A stretch of DNA of 64,000 bases. Origin: Acidobacteriota bacterium (GTDB lineage Bacteria > Acidobacteriota > Polarisedimenticolia > Polarisedimenticolales > Polarisedimenticolaceae). The stretch's first letter is position 1. Each line of letters opens with the position of its first letter. Where the stretch lies: positions 62,001-126,000 of the forward strand of contig JAOTYK010000006.1 of assembly GCA_029861955.1 (NCBI GenBank), written 5' to 3'. Both the position numbers and the translations under genes were made by a program. Of this stretch, positions 1 to 7,130 are shown one piece after another. Under the pieces are notes generated by a model. It was given only the letters and a program-made list of their open reading frames with translations. It was not told the origin of the DNA and ran no database searches.

Positions 1-1
1 C

Positions 2-214
2 GACCGCGCGCGGGCGGTGACGCGGGAGCAGATCCGCGAAGCGGCGCGCGCCCATCTCGATCCCGAGAAGTTGGTCATGTTGATCATCGGTGACTGGGAA
101 GCGATCAAGCCGGGAGACGCCGACGGGCGGGCATCGATGGCGCAGTTCTTCGGCGGAGAGGCGACCGCGCTTCCCCTGAGAGACCCGTTGACGATGGAGC
201 CGATCGACGAGTAG
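2..214 (+). CDS. M16 (insulinase-type) zinc peptidase, C-terminal fragment
   Basis: The reading frame enters from the left edge without a start and supplies about 70 residues before TAG. The segment with YLDP-like 'HLDPEKLVML' followed by 'IIGDWEAIKPG' is typical of the last helix-strand of peptidase M16 C-terminal domains. The closing 'PLRDPLTMEPI' matches tails often seen in acidobacterial M16 proteins. The HxxEH zinc site would lie upstream, outside the window, so catalytic competence cannot be judged. A strong hairpin terminator follows 28 nt after the stop, so this is the last gene of its transcript. The family call rests on the C-terminal pattern only. Confidence 0.65.
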   Translation, partial: DRARAVTREQIREAARAHLDPEKLVMLIIGDWEAIKPGDADGRASMAQFFGGEATALPLRDPLTMEPIDE

Positions 215-242
215 ACGGTTCGTAAGCGCGATGGAATGACAG

Positions 243-271
243 AGGCCGGGCCCTTCGGGGTCCGGCCTTTT
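243..271 (+). terminator. Intrinsic terminator after the M16 peptidase gene
   Basis: An 11-bp stem (one G-T pair) is closed by a TTCG tetraloop at 254-257 and followed by TTTTCTT. It sits 28 nt beyond the upstream stop. The minus-strand gene ending at 279 converges on it, but the T tract is on the plus strand. Confidence 0.9.
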
Positions 272-278
272 CTTCTGG

Positions 279-566
279 CTACGCCGCCGCGCGTCGATCG
301 TCGATGGGCGGGCCGGTACTCGCGAGTTCCTGGTCCGTTCTACAGCTCGGGCAGGTCAGCAGTTTCGTTCCGAGAACGATTTGCCAACTAAACCAGAACG
401 CGACCGGTAGGAACATCAGGTTCGCAAACGGAAGGTAGCGCGGTAATTCCGCAAGACCCAGCGTCCACCACAGGAATCCATGGAATAGCGTTCCCGTGAC
501 CCAGAGAGAGATCCCGATGAAGAAAAACAGAACGCAACGTACGGCCAGGATGATGTGATGAAGCAC
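279..566 (-). CDS. Small membrane protein with C-terminal CPSC motif
   Basis: No family recognised. The 95-residue product has a hydrophobic N-terminal helix (about residues 5-27) and a second long hydrophobic stretch (about 42-68). A CPSC pair (CxxC) follows at about residues 72-75, and the tail is polar. The start is GTG with a G-rich stretch about 9 nt upstream, so the start is only moderately supported. A CxxC after the membrane segments could bind zinc or be redox active. It lies divergent from the peroxiredoxin gene across a 231-nt gap containing two inverted repeats. It could be a spurious ORF, but the membrane-protein composition argues that it is real. Confidence 0.5.
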   Translation of the reverse strand: MLHHIILAVRCVLFFFIGISLWVTGTLFHGFLWWTLGLAELPRYLPFANLMFLPVAFWFSWQIVLGTKLLTCPSCRTDQELASTGPPIDDRRAAA

Positions 567-649
567 GGACCGGTCCCCCCGGGGTTTGGGTAAGAAGTAC
601 GGACGAATCGGACCCGAACCATCGACAATCCTTCATTTCCGCGGCCGTT

Positions 650-695
650 TGCAAAGAAATATACTTTTGCAGCGTTTTCGAGTTGTAGAGACTCG
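650..695. promoter_or_regulatory. Two inverted repeats upstream of the peroxiredoxin gene
   Basis: TGCAAA (650-655) is mirrored by TTTGCA (666-671) around an A/T-rich centre, and CGAGT (679-683) by ACTCG (691-695). They lie 100-150 nt before the peroxiredoxin start, in the divergent gap. A -10-like TACACT lies downstream at 735-740. The repeats look like operator half-sites, but no regulator is identified. Confidence 0.3.
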
Positions 696-797
696 GGGGC
701 GGGTCCTGTTGTCGCCAAACGCCCTTGCCCGCGCTACACTCGCCGCTCGGACGGGCTTCAAGACCTGACAGCCAGTAAGCACTAAGGAGAGATCGTC

Positions 798-1436
798 ATG
801 GGACTATTGCTAGGCGACATCGTGCCTGATTTCACACAGGACTCGACAGAGGGCTCGATCCGGTTCCATGAGTGGATCGGCGACCAGTGGGCGGTTCTCT
901 TCTCTCACCCCAAGGATTTCACGCCGGTCTGTACAACCGAACTCGGTCAGGTTGCCCGCATGAAGGGCGAATTTGATCAACGCGGCGTCAAGGTCGTGGC
1001 GGTCAGTGTCGACAGTGTGGATGCTCATCGTCGTTGGATTGGCGACATCGAGGCAACTCAGGGCGTCACTATGAACTTTCCGATCCTTGCGGACGAGGAC
1101 AAGACCGTCGCCACCGCCTACCAGATGATCCATCCCAACTCTGATCCGGCGCTCACCGTCCGATCCGTCTTCATCATCGACAACAACAAGAAGCTTCGGG
1201 CGTCGATCACCTATCCGCCTCCCACGGGGCGCCACTTCGGTGAGATCCTGCGTGCGATCGATTCCCTTCAGTTGACGGATGGTTACAAGGTCGCCACACC
1301 GGCGAATTGGAACGATGGCGACGACTGCATCATCCTTCCCTCGATCACGGACAAGGAAGATATCGAGCGACTCTTCCCGAAGGGTCACGAGGAGCAGCGT
1401 CCGTACCTCCGGACGACGCCGCAGCCGAACAAGTGA
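798..1436 (+). CDS. 1-Cys peroxiredoxin (Prx6 family)
   Basis: Thiol peroxidase that reduces hydrogen and organic peroxides in the cytoplasm. The 212-residue length, the peroxidatic motif 'PVCTTE' (Cys45) and the long C-terminal extension with 'YPPPTGRHFGEILRAIDSLQ' define the Prx6/archaeal-type subgroup. No resolving Cys sits in the 2-Cys position. A further Cys near residue 176 (in 'DGDDCIILPS') could act as a third-position resolving Cys, as in some archaeal members. The start is ATG with a clean AAGGAG about 9 nt upstream. The stop overlaps the GTG of the next gene by 4 nt, so the two are translationally coupled. The upstream gap carries inverted repeats that may be a redox operator. Confidence 0.93.
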   Translation: MGLLLGDIVPDFTQDSTEGSIRFHEWIGDQWAVLFSHPKDFTPVCTTELGQVARMKGEFDQRGVKVVAVSVDSVDAHRRWIGDIEATQGVTMNFPILADEDKTVATAYQMIHPNSDPALTVRSVFIIDNNKKLRASITYPPPTGRHFGEILRAIDSLQLTDGYKVATPANWNDGDDCIILPSITDKEDIERLFPKGHEEQRPYLRTTPQPNK

Positions 1437-2716
1437 ACCGTTCCACGTCGCACCCGCTGTCGATCTTCTCCTCCGTCCTGATAGGCGTTGCCCTGCTGGG
1501 CGTGACATCCTGTGGCGGGGACCGAGTGAATATGGAAACCATCGCAGAATCCTACGTGAAGTTGGTTTTGGCCCTTGGCGAGCATGACGGGGATTACGTC
1601 GACGCCTACCACGGGCCCGAGGCGTGGAGAGCCGATGAGCAGGGTCGCACACTCGACGATATCGTTGACGAGGCCGGCAAACTTCAGGCCGACCTCGCCG
1701 GTCCAGACGATCTGCGTCGGCGGTATCTCAGTGGTCAGTTGCGCGCCCTCGAGGCCCACGCTCGTCGCTTGCGCGGCGAGGTGCTGACCTTCGATGAAGA
1801 GTCGAAGGCTCTCTACGACGCCGTGGCACCGCGACGTAGTGCCGAGTACTACCAGGCGATTCTCGATCGGCTGGCCCCGTTGCTTCCGGGTGATGGGGAA
1901 TTGATCGATCGTTACGAGGCGTTCAAGAACGACTTCATCATCCCGTCGGACCGACTGGACGAGGTCTTTCGCGTTGCGATCGACGCATGTCGCGAACGAA
2001 CCGCGGTCCATGTAGATCTGCCGCCCGATGAGAGTTTCACGATCGAGTATGTGACAGACAAGGCGTGGAGTGGGTACAACTGGTATCAGGGTGAGTTTCG
2101 AAGCCTGATTCAAGTCAATACCGACCTCCCGATCTATATCGATCGCGCCATCGATCTCGCCTGCCACGAGGGCTATCCGGGTCATCACGTCTACAACGTG
2201 TTACTCGAGAAGACGTTGCTGAAGGAAAATGGATGGATCGAATTCTCAATCTACCCGCTCTTCAGCCCGCAGTCGTTGATCGCGGAGGGGACGGCCAACT
2301 TCGGCATCACGATGGCGTTTCCGGGGGACCAGCGGATCGAATACGAGCGTGAGGTCCTGTTCCCGAAGGCTGGTCTAGATGCCACACGAGTCGAGACGTA
2401 CTACGCCGTCGAAGAGGCCAAGGAGTTGCTGGCCCACGCAGGCAACGAAGCGGCTCGAGACTATCTGGATGGGACTATTTCCAGCCAGGAGGCCATCGAT
2501 TGGATGACGACTTACGCGATGATGCCGCGGGCGCGAGCCGAACAGCGGATCGATTTTATCGATAAGTACCGCAGCTACGTGATCAACTACAACCTAGGTC
2601 AGGACATGGTCCGGGCGTTTGTTGAGCGGGAGGGCGGAGAAGAGGCCGCCTCTCGATGGAGCGTGTTCGTCGATCTGCTCTCATCTCCGCGACTCCCGTC
2701 GTCACTCGTAGAATAG
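1433..2716 (+). CDS. DUF885-like putative metallopeptidase lipoprotein
   Basis: Product of 427 residues starting at GTG 1433, inside the peroxiredoxin stop (GTGA). This start gives a lipoprotein signal with lipobox 'LGVTSC' (Cys near residue 27); the frame stays open further upstream but only as a shadow of the peroxiredoxin gene. The motif HEGYPGHH at residues 245-252 matches the HE-x-x-PGHH signature of DUF885 proteins, a zinc-metallopeptidase-like family. A downstream Glu in 'AEGTANFG' (residue 285) fits the third metal ligand. Predicted membrane-anchored exopeptidase or hydrolase of unknown substrate. Coupling to a peroxiredoxin suggests shared expression, possibly under oxidative stress. 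The sequence is shorter than typical DUF885 members (about 550-600 aa). Confidence 0.8.
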   Translation: MNRSTSHPLSIFSSVLIGVALLGVTSCGGDRVNMETIAESYVKLVLALGEHDGDYVDAYHGPEAWRADEQGRTLDDIVDEAGKLQADLAGPDDLRRRYLSGQLRALEAHARRLRGEVLTFDEESKALYDAVAPRRSAEYYQAILDRLAPLLPGDGELIDRYEAFKNDFIIPSDRLDEVFRVAIDACRERTAVHVDLPPDESFTIEYVTDKAWSGYNWYQGEFRSLIQVNTDLPIYIDRAIDLACHEGYPGHHVYNVLLEKTLLKENGWIEFSIYPLFSPQSLIAEGTANFGITMAFPGDQRIEYEREVLFPKAGLDATRVETYYAVEEAKELLAHAGNEAARDYLDGTISSQEAIDWMTTYAMMPRARAEQRIDFIDKYRSYVINYNLGQDMVRAFVEREGGEEAASRWSVFVDLLSSPRLPSSLVE

Positions 2717-2769
2717 GGGTCACGGAGGTCTGCTATCCTCCTCACATCACTCACTGGAGAGCCTCGCCG

Positions 2770-3777
2770 ATGTCGAAATTGAGAACACGATCGTTGCTGT
2801 GGATGCTTTTAGCCGGTCTGTCGGTATCCACTCTGGCCATGGCGGCGCAAGATCGTGCACCTGTTGAGATCGGTGTGCTCGGCAGCTTCACCCAGTCGGA
2901 CGATGTCGTCGTGGGCGACGGCGCGGAGAGTTTTGAGCCCTCGTTCGGCGCGTTTCTCTCCGGGCCGTTGTTCAAGAACTGGGACTGGTATACGGACCTG
3001 CTGCTTTCGGAGTTCACGACCGTCGGGTTCCGCGGAGACGGTGATTCGATCACGGGCCGAGCGGCGATCGCGTACACGTGGGGACGTGACGGGTATTCGC
3101 GCTGGTTTGTTTCCGCCGGCTGGGGTTGGTCCGAATTGACGTTCGACAACGCGCTTGACTTCACCACTGGCGTCGCATCGGCGGGCATCGGCCAGCGAGT
3201 CCCGGTCGGGCGCAGAGCCGGCCTACGCTGGGAGCTCCGAGTTTCCCGCAGTCTGGCCGAGGACGGTTTTGTCGGGGAAGATCTGACGACCATCGACGCT
3301 CTGGTCGGTCTGGGGTGGACCGTCGGCGGAGTCCGAGACGGAGATCGAGACGGCGTCGTCAACTCCCGAGATCGCTGCCCTCACACCGCGGCGGGGACCG
3401 GCGTTGATCGTTTCGGGTGCCCGGCAATCACGCCAAACTATCCGCAGACAACTCCCGTCCCGGCCTCGTTGCTGCCGACGCGAGGGCGTCTAGCCACTCC
3501 GCGAGATGCCGACGAGGATGGCGTCCTGGATAGCGCCGACAAGTGTCTCCGGACGTTGAAGGGTGTTGAAGTCGATGCCGACGGATGCCCGCGGGATGAT
3601 GACGGCGACGGCGTTCATGACGGACTTGGCATGGATCGTTGCCTCGGAACACCGGCAGGCGCCAAAGTCGATCGCAACGGCTGCCCGCTGGACGGCGACG
3701 GCGACGGAGTCTACGACGGACTCGACGCGTGCCCCGATTCGCCGTCGGGGGCGAAGGTAGATTCCCGAGGCTGCTAG
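2770..3777 (+). CDS. Outer-membrane beta-barrel protein with thrombospondin type-3 repeats
   Basis: 335 residues with a signal peptide (cleavage near 'AMAAQD'). An N-terminal domain of about 190 residues alternates aromatic and polar residues as in small outer-membrane barrels. It is followed by four calcium-binding type-3 repeats of the D-x-D-x-D-G...D-x-C-P kind (about residues 195-335). This layout is usual for OmpA-like proteins, where the repeats link the barrel to a peptidoglycan-binding OmpA domain. Here the protein stops right after the fourth repeat ('KVDSRGC') and no OmpA domain follows in any frame. ATG 2770 is preceded by GGAGA. The stop TAG shares CTAG with the convergent gene, so the end is real unless an upstream frameshift exists, and none is seen. 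Confidence 0.8.
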   Translation: MSKLRTRSLLWMLLAGLSVSTLAMAAQDRAPVEIGVLGSFTQSDDVVVGDGAESFEPSFGAFLSGPLFKNWDWYTDLLLSEFTTVGFRGDGDSITGRAAIAYTWGRDGYSRWFVSAGWGWSELTFDNALDFTTGVASAGIGQRVPVGRRAGLRWELRVSRSLAEDGFVGEDLTTIDALVGLGWTVGGVRDGDRDGVVNSRDRCPHTAAGTGVDRFGCPAITPNYPQTTPVPASLLPTRGRLATPRDADEDGVLDSADKCLRTLKGVEVDADGCPRDDDGDGVHDGLGMDRCLGTPAGAKVDRNGCPLDGDGDGVYDGLDACPDSPSGAKVDSRGC

Positions 3778-4355
3778 GGCGTTTCCGTCTCGCCGCCGAA
3801 CTGTACATCGGTGCTACTGAAAGTGCTTCCGTAGTTCAATTGTAGGTTGATCACCTGGCGAACCGCGCTTGTGAACTCGAGTTGTGTGAGTTCCGCAAGC
3901 GGATGAACGAAGATCGCCCACACGACGTCACTCCAGAGCGCGTACCTTGCGTCGAGCGCCTCGTCGAAATTGGCCTCGAGCATCCGAACCACGTCGTTCG
4001 GTGATAGACCGTCCGCCTCGGCTACCGGCGTCATGACGCGCATTCGGTTCGCATCCGGATCGCAGATCACAAGAATCTCGCTGTCCGCCAACCTGAAGTA
4101 AGTACGATTGCCGTCCCGCTGATAGGTCTCTCCAACCATCGACTCGACAAATCTCTGGACGGCGTTGACGTCAGTCGTTCCATCGGCCTGGCGACCGGCA
4201 GCCAGTCGCATGGTCGGCCCGGGAATATCCTGTTCGAGCTGTCGCATCGTCTCTTCGATCGTGCGTTGGTCCGGCTGGGGTGATTCCTGACCCACGACCC
4301 TCCCGATCACCAGCAGTGGCAAGAGAAGAAGGACGATGCGAAGTCGTTGCTTCAT
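3774..4355 (-). CDS. Exported protein, possibly YbjN/CesT-like fold
   Basis: 193 residues. The frame is open much further upstream, but ATG 4355 overlaps the DUF2007 stop (ATGA) and immediately gives a signal peptide ('MKQRLRIVLLLLPLLVIGRVVG'), so this start is chosen. The mature part has an N-terminal polar helix, then an alternating region ('TYFRLADSEILVICD') and a C-terminal stretch ('YALWSDVVWAIFVHPLAELT') resembling YbjN-type sensory or chaperone-like domains. That assignment is tentative. Periplasmic location is inferred from the signal sequence. It forms a two-gene unit with the DUF2007 protein and overlaps the convergent barrel gene by 4 nt. Confidence 0.6.
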   Translation of the reverse strand: MKQRLRIVLLLLPLLVIGRVVGQESPQPDQRTIEETMRQLEQDIPGPTMRLAAGRQADGTTDVNAVQRFVESMVGETYQRDGNRTYFRLADSEILVICDPDANRMRVMTPVAEADGLSPNDVVRMLEANFDEALDARYALWSDVVWAIFVHPLAELTQLEFTSAVRQVINLQLNYGSTFSSTDVQFGGETETP

Positions 4356-4633
4356 GACGGGTCCTCGATGTCCACCGCGGGCTCGCTTATCAGTGCGCGT
4401 GCTTCCTCGAGCCGATCCTCCGGAACCTTCACCGTCGCGCCAAGCATCCGATTCGTCGTCTTCGTGCCTGCGGCACCCAACGGATAGAGGCGAAGAGCGG
4501 ACTGACCCTGAGCGGTATGAGGAATCTGGGCCACTCCAAGAAGCGAACAGACGAGTTGAAGATGAAAATCGTCGGTCGTTTGGATCAAGACCTTCCACGG
4601 GACGGAAGGCGATTCACAGTCCTCGAAGCTCAT
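4352..4633 (-). CDS. DUF2007 domain protein (putative signal-transducing protein)
   Basis: 93 residues, close to the family norm. The pattern 'WKVLIQTTDDFHLQLVCSLLGVAQIPHT' followed by 'VKVPEDRLEEARALISE' matches DUF2007, a small cytoplasmic alpha/beta domain. In that family a strand and helix track residue changes between duplicated subunits and a conserved C-terminal 'EEAxxLL' helix is present. No biochemical role is established. Its TGA overlaps the ATG of the downstream exported protein, so the pair is translationally coupled. No transmembrane segment or catalytic motif is visible. Confidence 0.7.
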   Translation of the reverse strand: MSFEDCESPSVPWKVLIQTTDDFHLQLVCSLLGVAQIPHTAQGQSALRLYPLGAAGTKTTNRMLGATVKVPEDRLEEARALISEPAVDIEDPS

Positions 4634-4669
4634 CTGTTCATCGTACCCCGTGGGCGACGGGCGCGCCTC

Positions 4670-5065
4670 TCACTCGCCACCGCGCAGTTGGCCTCCGCAG
4701 ATCAAGCCAACCGCCACAGCGACGAAACCCAGAATCAAGTGCAGCCCGATGTGGCTGACGGCTCGCCAGGTCTCTCCCTGCCGGACCAGTTGCACCGCTT
4801 CCAGGCCGAACGCGGAAAAGGTCGTAAACCCGCCAAGAAACCCGAATGCAAGAAGACGATGGAGGACGTGGTCGGTGTTCCCACGCCACGGCGCCCAGCC
4901 GAACAGGAGACCAACGCCCAGGCAGCCAGTGACGTTCACGATGAGCGTTCCGAGCGGGAGACCGGCGGCGATCACGGTACGTTCGGCGAGCCGGGTGAGT
5001 GCAAACCGCAGGATCGAGCCGACCCCACCTCCGAGACCGACGGCAACTAGGTGCGAGATTCGAAT
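4670..5065 (-). CDS. crcB: Fluoride ion channel CrcB/Fluc, probable ATT start
   Basis: Four-helix inner-membrane fluoride exporter that works as an antiparallel dimer. Diagnostic motifs are 'GTLIVNVTGC' and 'GFLGGFTTFSAFG', the latter carrying the pore Phe and Thr residues. The first in-frame ATG/GTG/TTG is GTG 4975, which would remove helix 1 with its conserved 'GGGVGSILRF' loop. The frame is open upstream to a TAG at about 5090 and contains no ATG, GTG or TTG there. The codon ATT at 5065-5063 lies 7 nt after AGGGGAGG, a near-perfect Shine-Dalgarno. It yields 131 residues, the normal family length, so ATT is proposed as the initiator. A sequencing error is the alternative. No fluoride riboswitch is recognised in front of it. 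Confidence 0.88.
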   Translation of the reverse strand: MRISHLVAVGLGGGVGSILRFALTRLAERTVIAAGLPLGTLIVNVTGCLGVGLLFGWAPWRGNTDHVLHRLLAFGFLGGFTTFSAFGLEAVQLVRQGETWRAVSHIGLHLILGFVAVAVGLICGGQLRGGE

Positions 5066-5142
5066 ATCGAGACCTCCCCTCGAAGGATTCTAACAGCGCG
5101 ACCGGTCAGACGGTCTAAAATGGCAAACACCAGGAGGACACG

Positions 5143-5757
5143 ATGATCGAGGGCGAAGAGCAGCCAGAGCGACGGGATCAGACGCGGCGGCGTCGCCCGA
5201 TTCGCCGCGTGGCTCAAGTCCTTCTGATCGTGGTTCTGGTCCAGGCCGGTCTGTGGCTATGGGTCGGGCGCGGTGCACTGATTCGGAGAATGCCCGAAAT
5301 GGTGGCCGACGATCTTGCATTCCTCGTGAACGTCGGGTCCGATCGCGATCTGTTGGTCGACGATGGACTGCCGGCCCGCCGATTCATGGTTCACCCGCGA
5401 ATCGCGTCGGTGCTCAGCGTTCACAAGCAGAATGACCTGGCAAGGACATTTTCGGCATACAACGGCGAGATGTTCGCCGACGAGCAGTCCTGGAGCGCGT
5501 TCTCCGACCCGCACCTCTGTCGGCGCTGCATCGCGATCGGCTATTCCGAACGCTGGATCTATCCGTTCGTAGCGCGCGCGACCACCGGTTACACGATGCA
5601 TCCGTCGACGTCCGGGGGCTGGACCGACGGTCGAGAGTGGCCGGTCATGAGAAGAGACCACGTCTACCTATTCGTATTCGGCGTGTGGGTCCGCGTTCAC
5701 GACGGTCAGCATCGCGGCGGGCAGGCGGACAACGGTACGGCCACCATTCCAGTCTAG
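5143..5757 (+). CDS. Membrane-anchored hypothetical protein
   Basis: No family recognised. 204 residues: a basic N-terminus rich in Arg (RRRRPIRR), one transmembrane helix (about residues 22-42), then an extracytoplasmic domain of about 160 residues. The domain contains a paired-Cys segment 'HLCRRC' near residue 125 and several aromatic patches. The orientation rule (positive residues inside) puts the domain in the periplasm. ATG 5143 has AGGAGG 6 nt upstream, a strong start. A -10-like TAAAAT sits at 5115-5120, implying a short leader. It is divergent from crcB and convergent with the ATP-grasp gene. Confidence 0.75.
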   Translation: MIEGEEQPERRDQTRRRRPIRRVAQVLLIVVLVQAGLWLWVGRGALIRRMPEMVADDLAFLVNVGSDRDLLVDDGLPARRFMVHPRIASVLSVHKQNDLARTFSAYNGEMFADEQSWSAFSDPHLCRRCIAIGYSERWIYPFVARATTGYTMHPSTSGGWTDGREWPVMRRDHVYLFVFGVWVRVHDGQHRGGQADNGTATIPV

Positions 5758-5765
5758 AGACGACG

Positions 5766-6989
5766 CTATTCCGCGTACAGCTGAACCTCATCGGCAATTC
5801 GATCGGCCATGCTGAACGTCGCATCGAGATCCTCGTGACGAACGATGAGATAGCCGTCGGAGATCTGTGCCTGCTGCCAGTCCCGTCGTTGTGCTCCGAT
5901 CGGTAGCAGGTCGACCTTCACCAGATGATGACCGAACTCTTCGCGGATCTTATCGACACCGTCGATCCGTCGAATCCTTCCTTCGCCACGGGCACGCTTG
6001 AACACGATCCCGGCGTTGTAGTGTCGTTCAACCGGATGCAGCAGGCGCCCGTGGCAGATCGCCTCGGCCCACGCGCGAAAGATATCGGCGTCGCTTGAAA
6101 AACACATCGCTTCCACAAGTCGTGCCCCGGCCGGTCGAGCGCCAATCTCGCCAAAGACCACTTCGCCATCGGCCTTTCGATACCACTCCATGTGGGTGAA
6201 TCCGGTGTCATACGCCAGCGCCGCAATGACCTCGTGGCCCATGCGTCGTCCATCCGCCAGATGGGAGACGCCGATGTCCCGAACGCAGACGCAACTTGGG
6301 CTGATCCACTCGAACTGTTTCTGCTGGAGTGGGCGTGGACGATAGTAGCCGATGTTCTCGTAGAGAATTTCCCCGTTCGCGCAGATGGTGTCGTATGTGA
6401 ACTCCTCGCCGTCGATAAACTCCTCGACGCTGACGTCTTCCACGTGGCCCAGCAAGGGGAGAACGCGCGACAACTCATCGTCGCTATCCACTCGATGCGT
6501 GTCCGACGAGCCGGCGCCGGAGATCGGCTTGATGATCAGCGGGTAACCGATTTCGCGTGCGGCGTCCCTGCATTCGTCGAGTGTCCGTGCGTGCCGATGA
6601 CGCGGCGTCCGGATCCCGGCCGCATCCAGCGTCTGCTTCATGGCCTCCTTGTCGCGGAACGGATGGGTCTGCACCATGTTGAGGCCGGGGACCCCGAGGA
6701 CCTCACGAAGTTTCGCCGCCAGCATCATGCCGGGTTCCCACAGGCACTCGATGCGGTGGAAACGGATTCCGTTGGAGTGGGCCTCGTGGGTAACCCGTTG
6801 GGCCGTTTGATCGAGGTCCCAAAGGTTCGGCACATGAAGATGGGCGGTGAGACAATCCTGAACTTCTTCGGCGAGTGCTGAACGCGGCTGGTCACCGATC
6901 CCGAATACGCGAGCGCCGGTCGCAGCCAGGCCACGTGTGAAGTAACCAACCTCGCCGGGATAACCCGGCGAAACCACCAGAACGTTCAT
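5766..6989 (-). CDS. ATP-grasp carboxylate-amine ligase family protein
   Basis: 407 residues of ATP-grasp architecture. An N-terminal Rossmann-like domain ('MNVLVVSPGYPGEVGYFTRGL') is followed by the ATP-binding part with 'GYPLIIKPISGAGSSDT' (phosphate loop) and 'DVSVEEFIDGEEFTYDTI'. The acidic metal site appears as 'GEIGARPAG' (N replaced by A-R, as in many orphan members). Such enzymes activate a carboxylate as acyl-phosphate and join it to an amine or other nucleophile. The closest recognisable group is the biotin-carboxylase/carbamoyl-phosphate-synthase-like ATP-grasp proteins of unknown substrate. ATG 6989 has GAGGAG 6 nt upstream. It is divergent from nadA with a 141-nt gap, so a link with NAD metabolism is possible but not shown. 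Confidence 0.85.
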   Translation of the reverse strand: MNVLVVSPGYPGEVGYFTRGLAATGARVFGIGDQPRSALAEEVQDCLTAHLHVPNLWDLDQTAQRVTHEAHSNGIRFHRIECLWEPGMMLAAKLREVLGVPGLNMVQTHPFRDKEAMKQTLDAAGIRTPRHRHARTLDECRDAAREIGYPLIIKPISGAGSSDTHRVDSDDELSRVLPLLGHVEDVSVEEFIDGEEFTYDTICANGEILYENIGYYRPRPLQQKQFEWISPSCVCVRDIGVSHLADGRRMGHEVIAALAYDTGFTHMEWYRKADGEVVFGEIGARPAGARLVEAMCFSSDADIFRAWAEAICHGRLLHPVERHYNAGIVFKRARGEGRIRRIDGVDKIREEFGHHLVKVDLLPIGAQRRDWQQAQISDGYLIVRHEDLDATFSMADRIADEVQLYAE

Positions 6990-7028
6990 CTCGGCTCCTC
7001 AGGGAAACGGTCTATTATTCCACGATAA

Positions 7029-7104
7029 ACCTCGCCAGAGGGGCACCGTATCGCGAGGGGATTATAACGGTGTTCAAATTGCGATCCGTACCCCGCTTTG
7101 GTAC
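7029..7104 (+). promoter_or_regulatory. Hairpins and -10-like box upstream of nadA
   Basis: CCTCGC (7030-7035) can pair with GCGAGG (7053-7058), followed by a -10-like TATAAC (7063-7068). GTACC (7088-7092) pairs with GGTAC (7100-7104) just before the nadA ribosome site. A good -35 is not seen. These could form an operator or leader structure for NAD-dependent control, but no known NAD regulator site is recognised. Confidence 0.25.
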
Positions 7105-7130
7105 TTTCGTTAGATGGATGGTGGAGCAAA

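Noticed and set aside
1307-1432. N-terminal extension of the DUF885-like lipoprotein
   Set aside because: It lies wholly inside the peroxiredoxin gene in another frame; GTG 1433 gives a proper lipoprotein signal.
810-1652. 280-codon minus-strand frame across the peroxiredoxin
   Set aside because: Arg-rich antisense shadow; the plus strand has a complete conserved enzyme with a ribosome site.
3700-3840. Frameshift that would restore an OmpA domain after the repeats
   Set aside because: No frame downstream shows OmpA motifs; the region encodes the end of the convergent exported protein.
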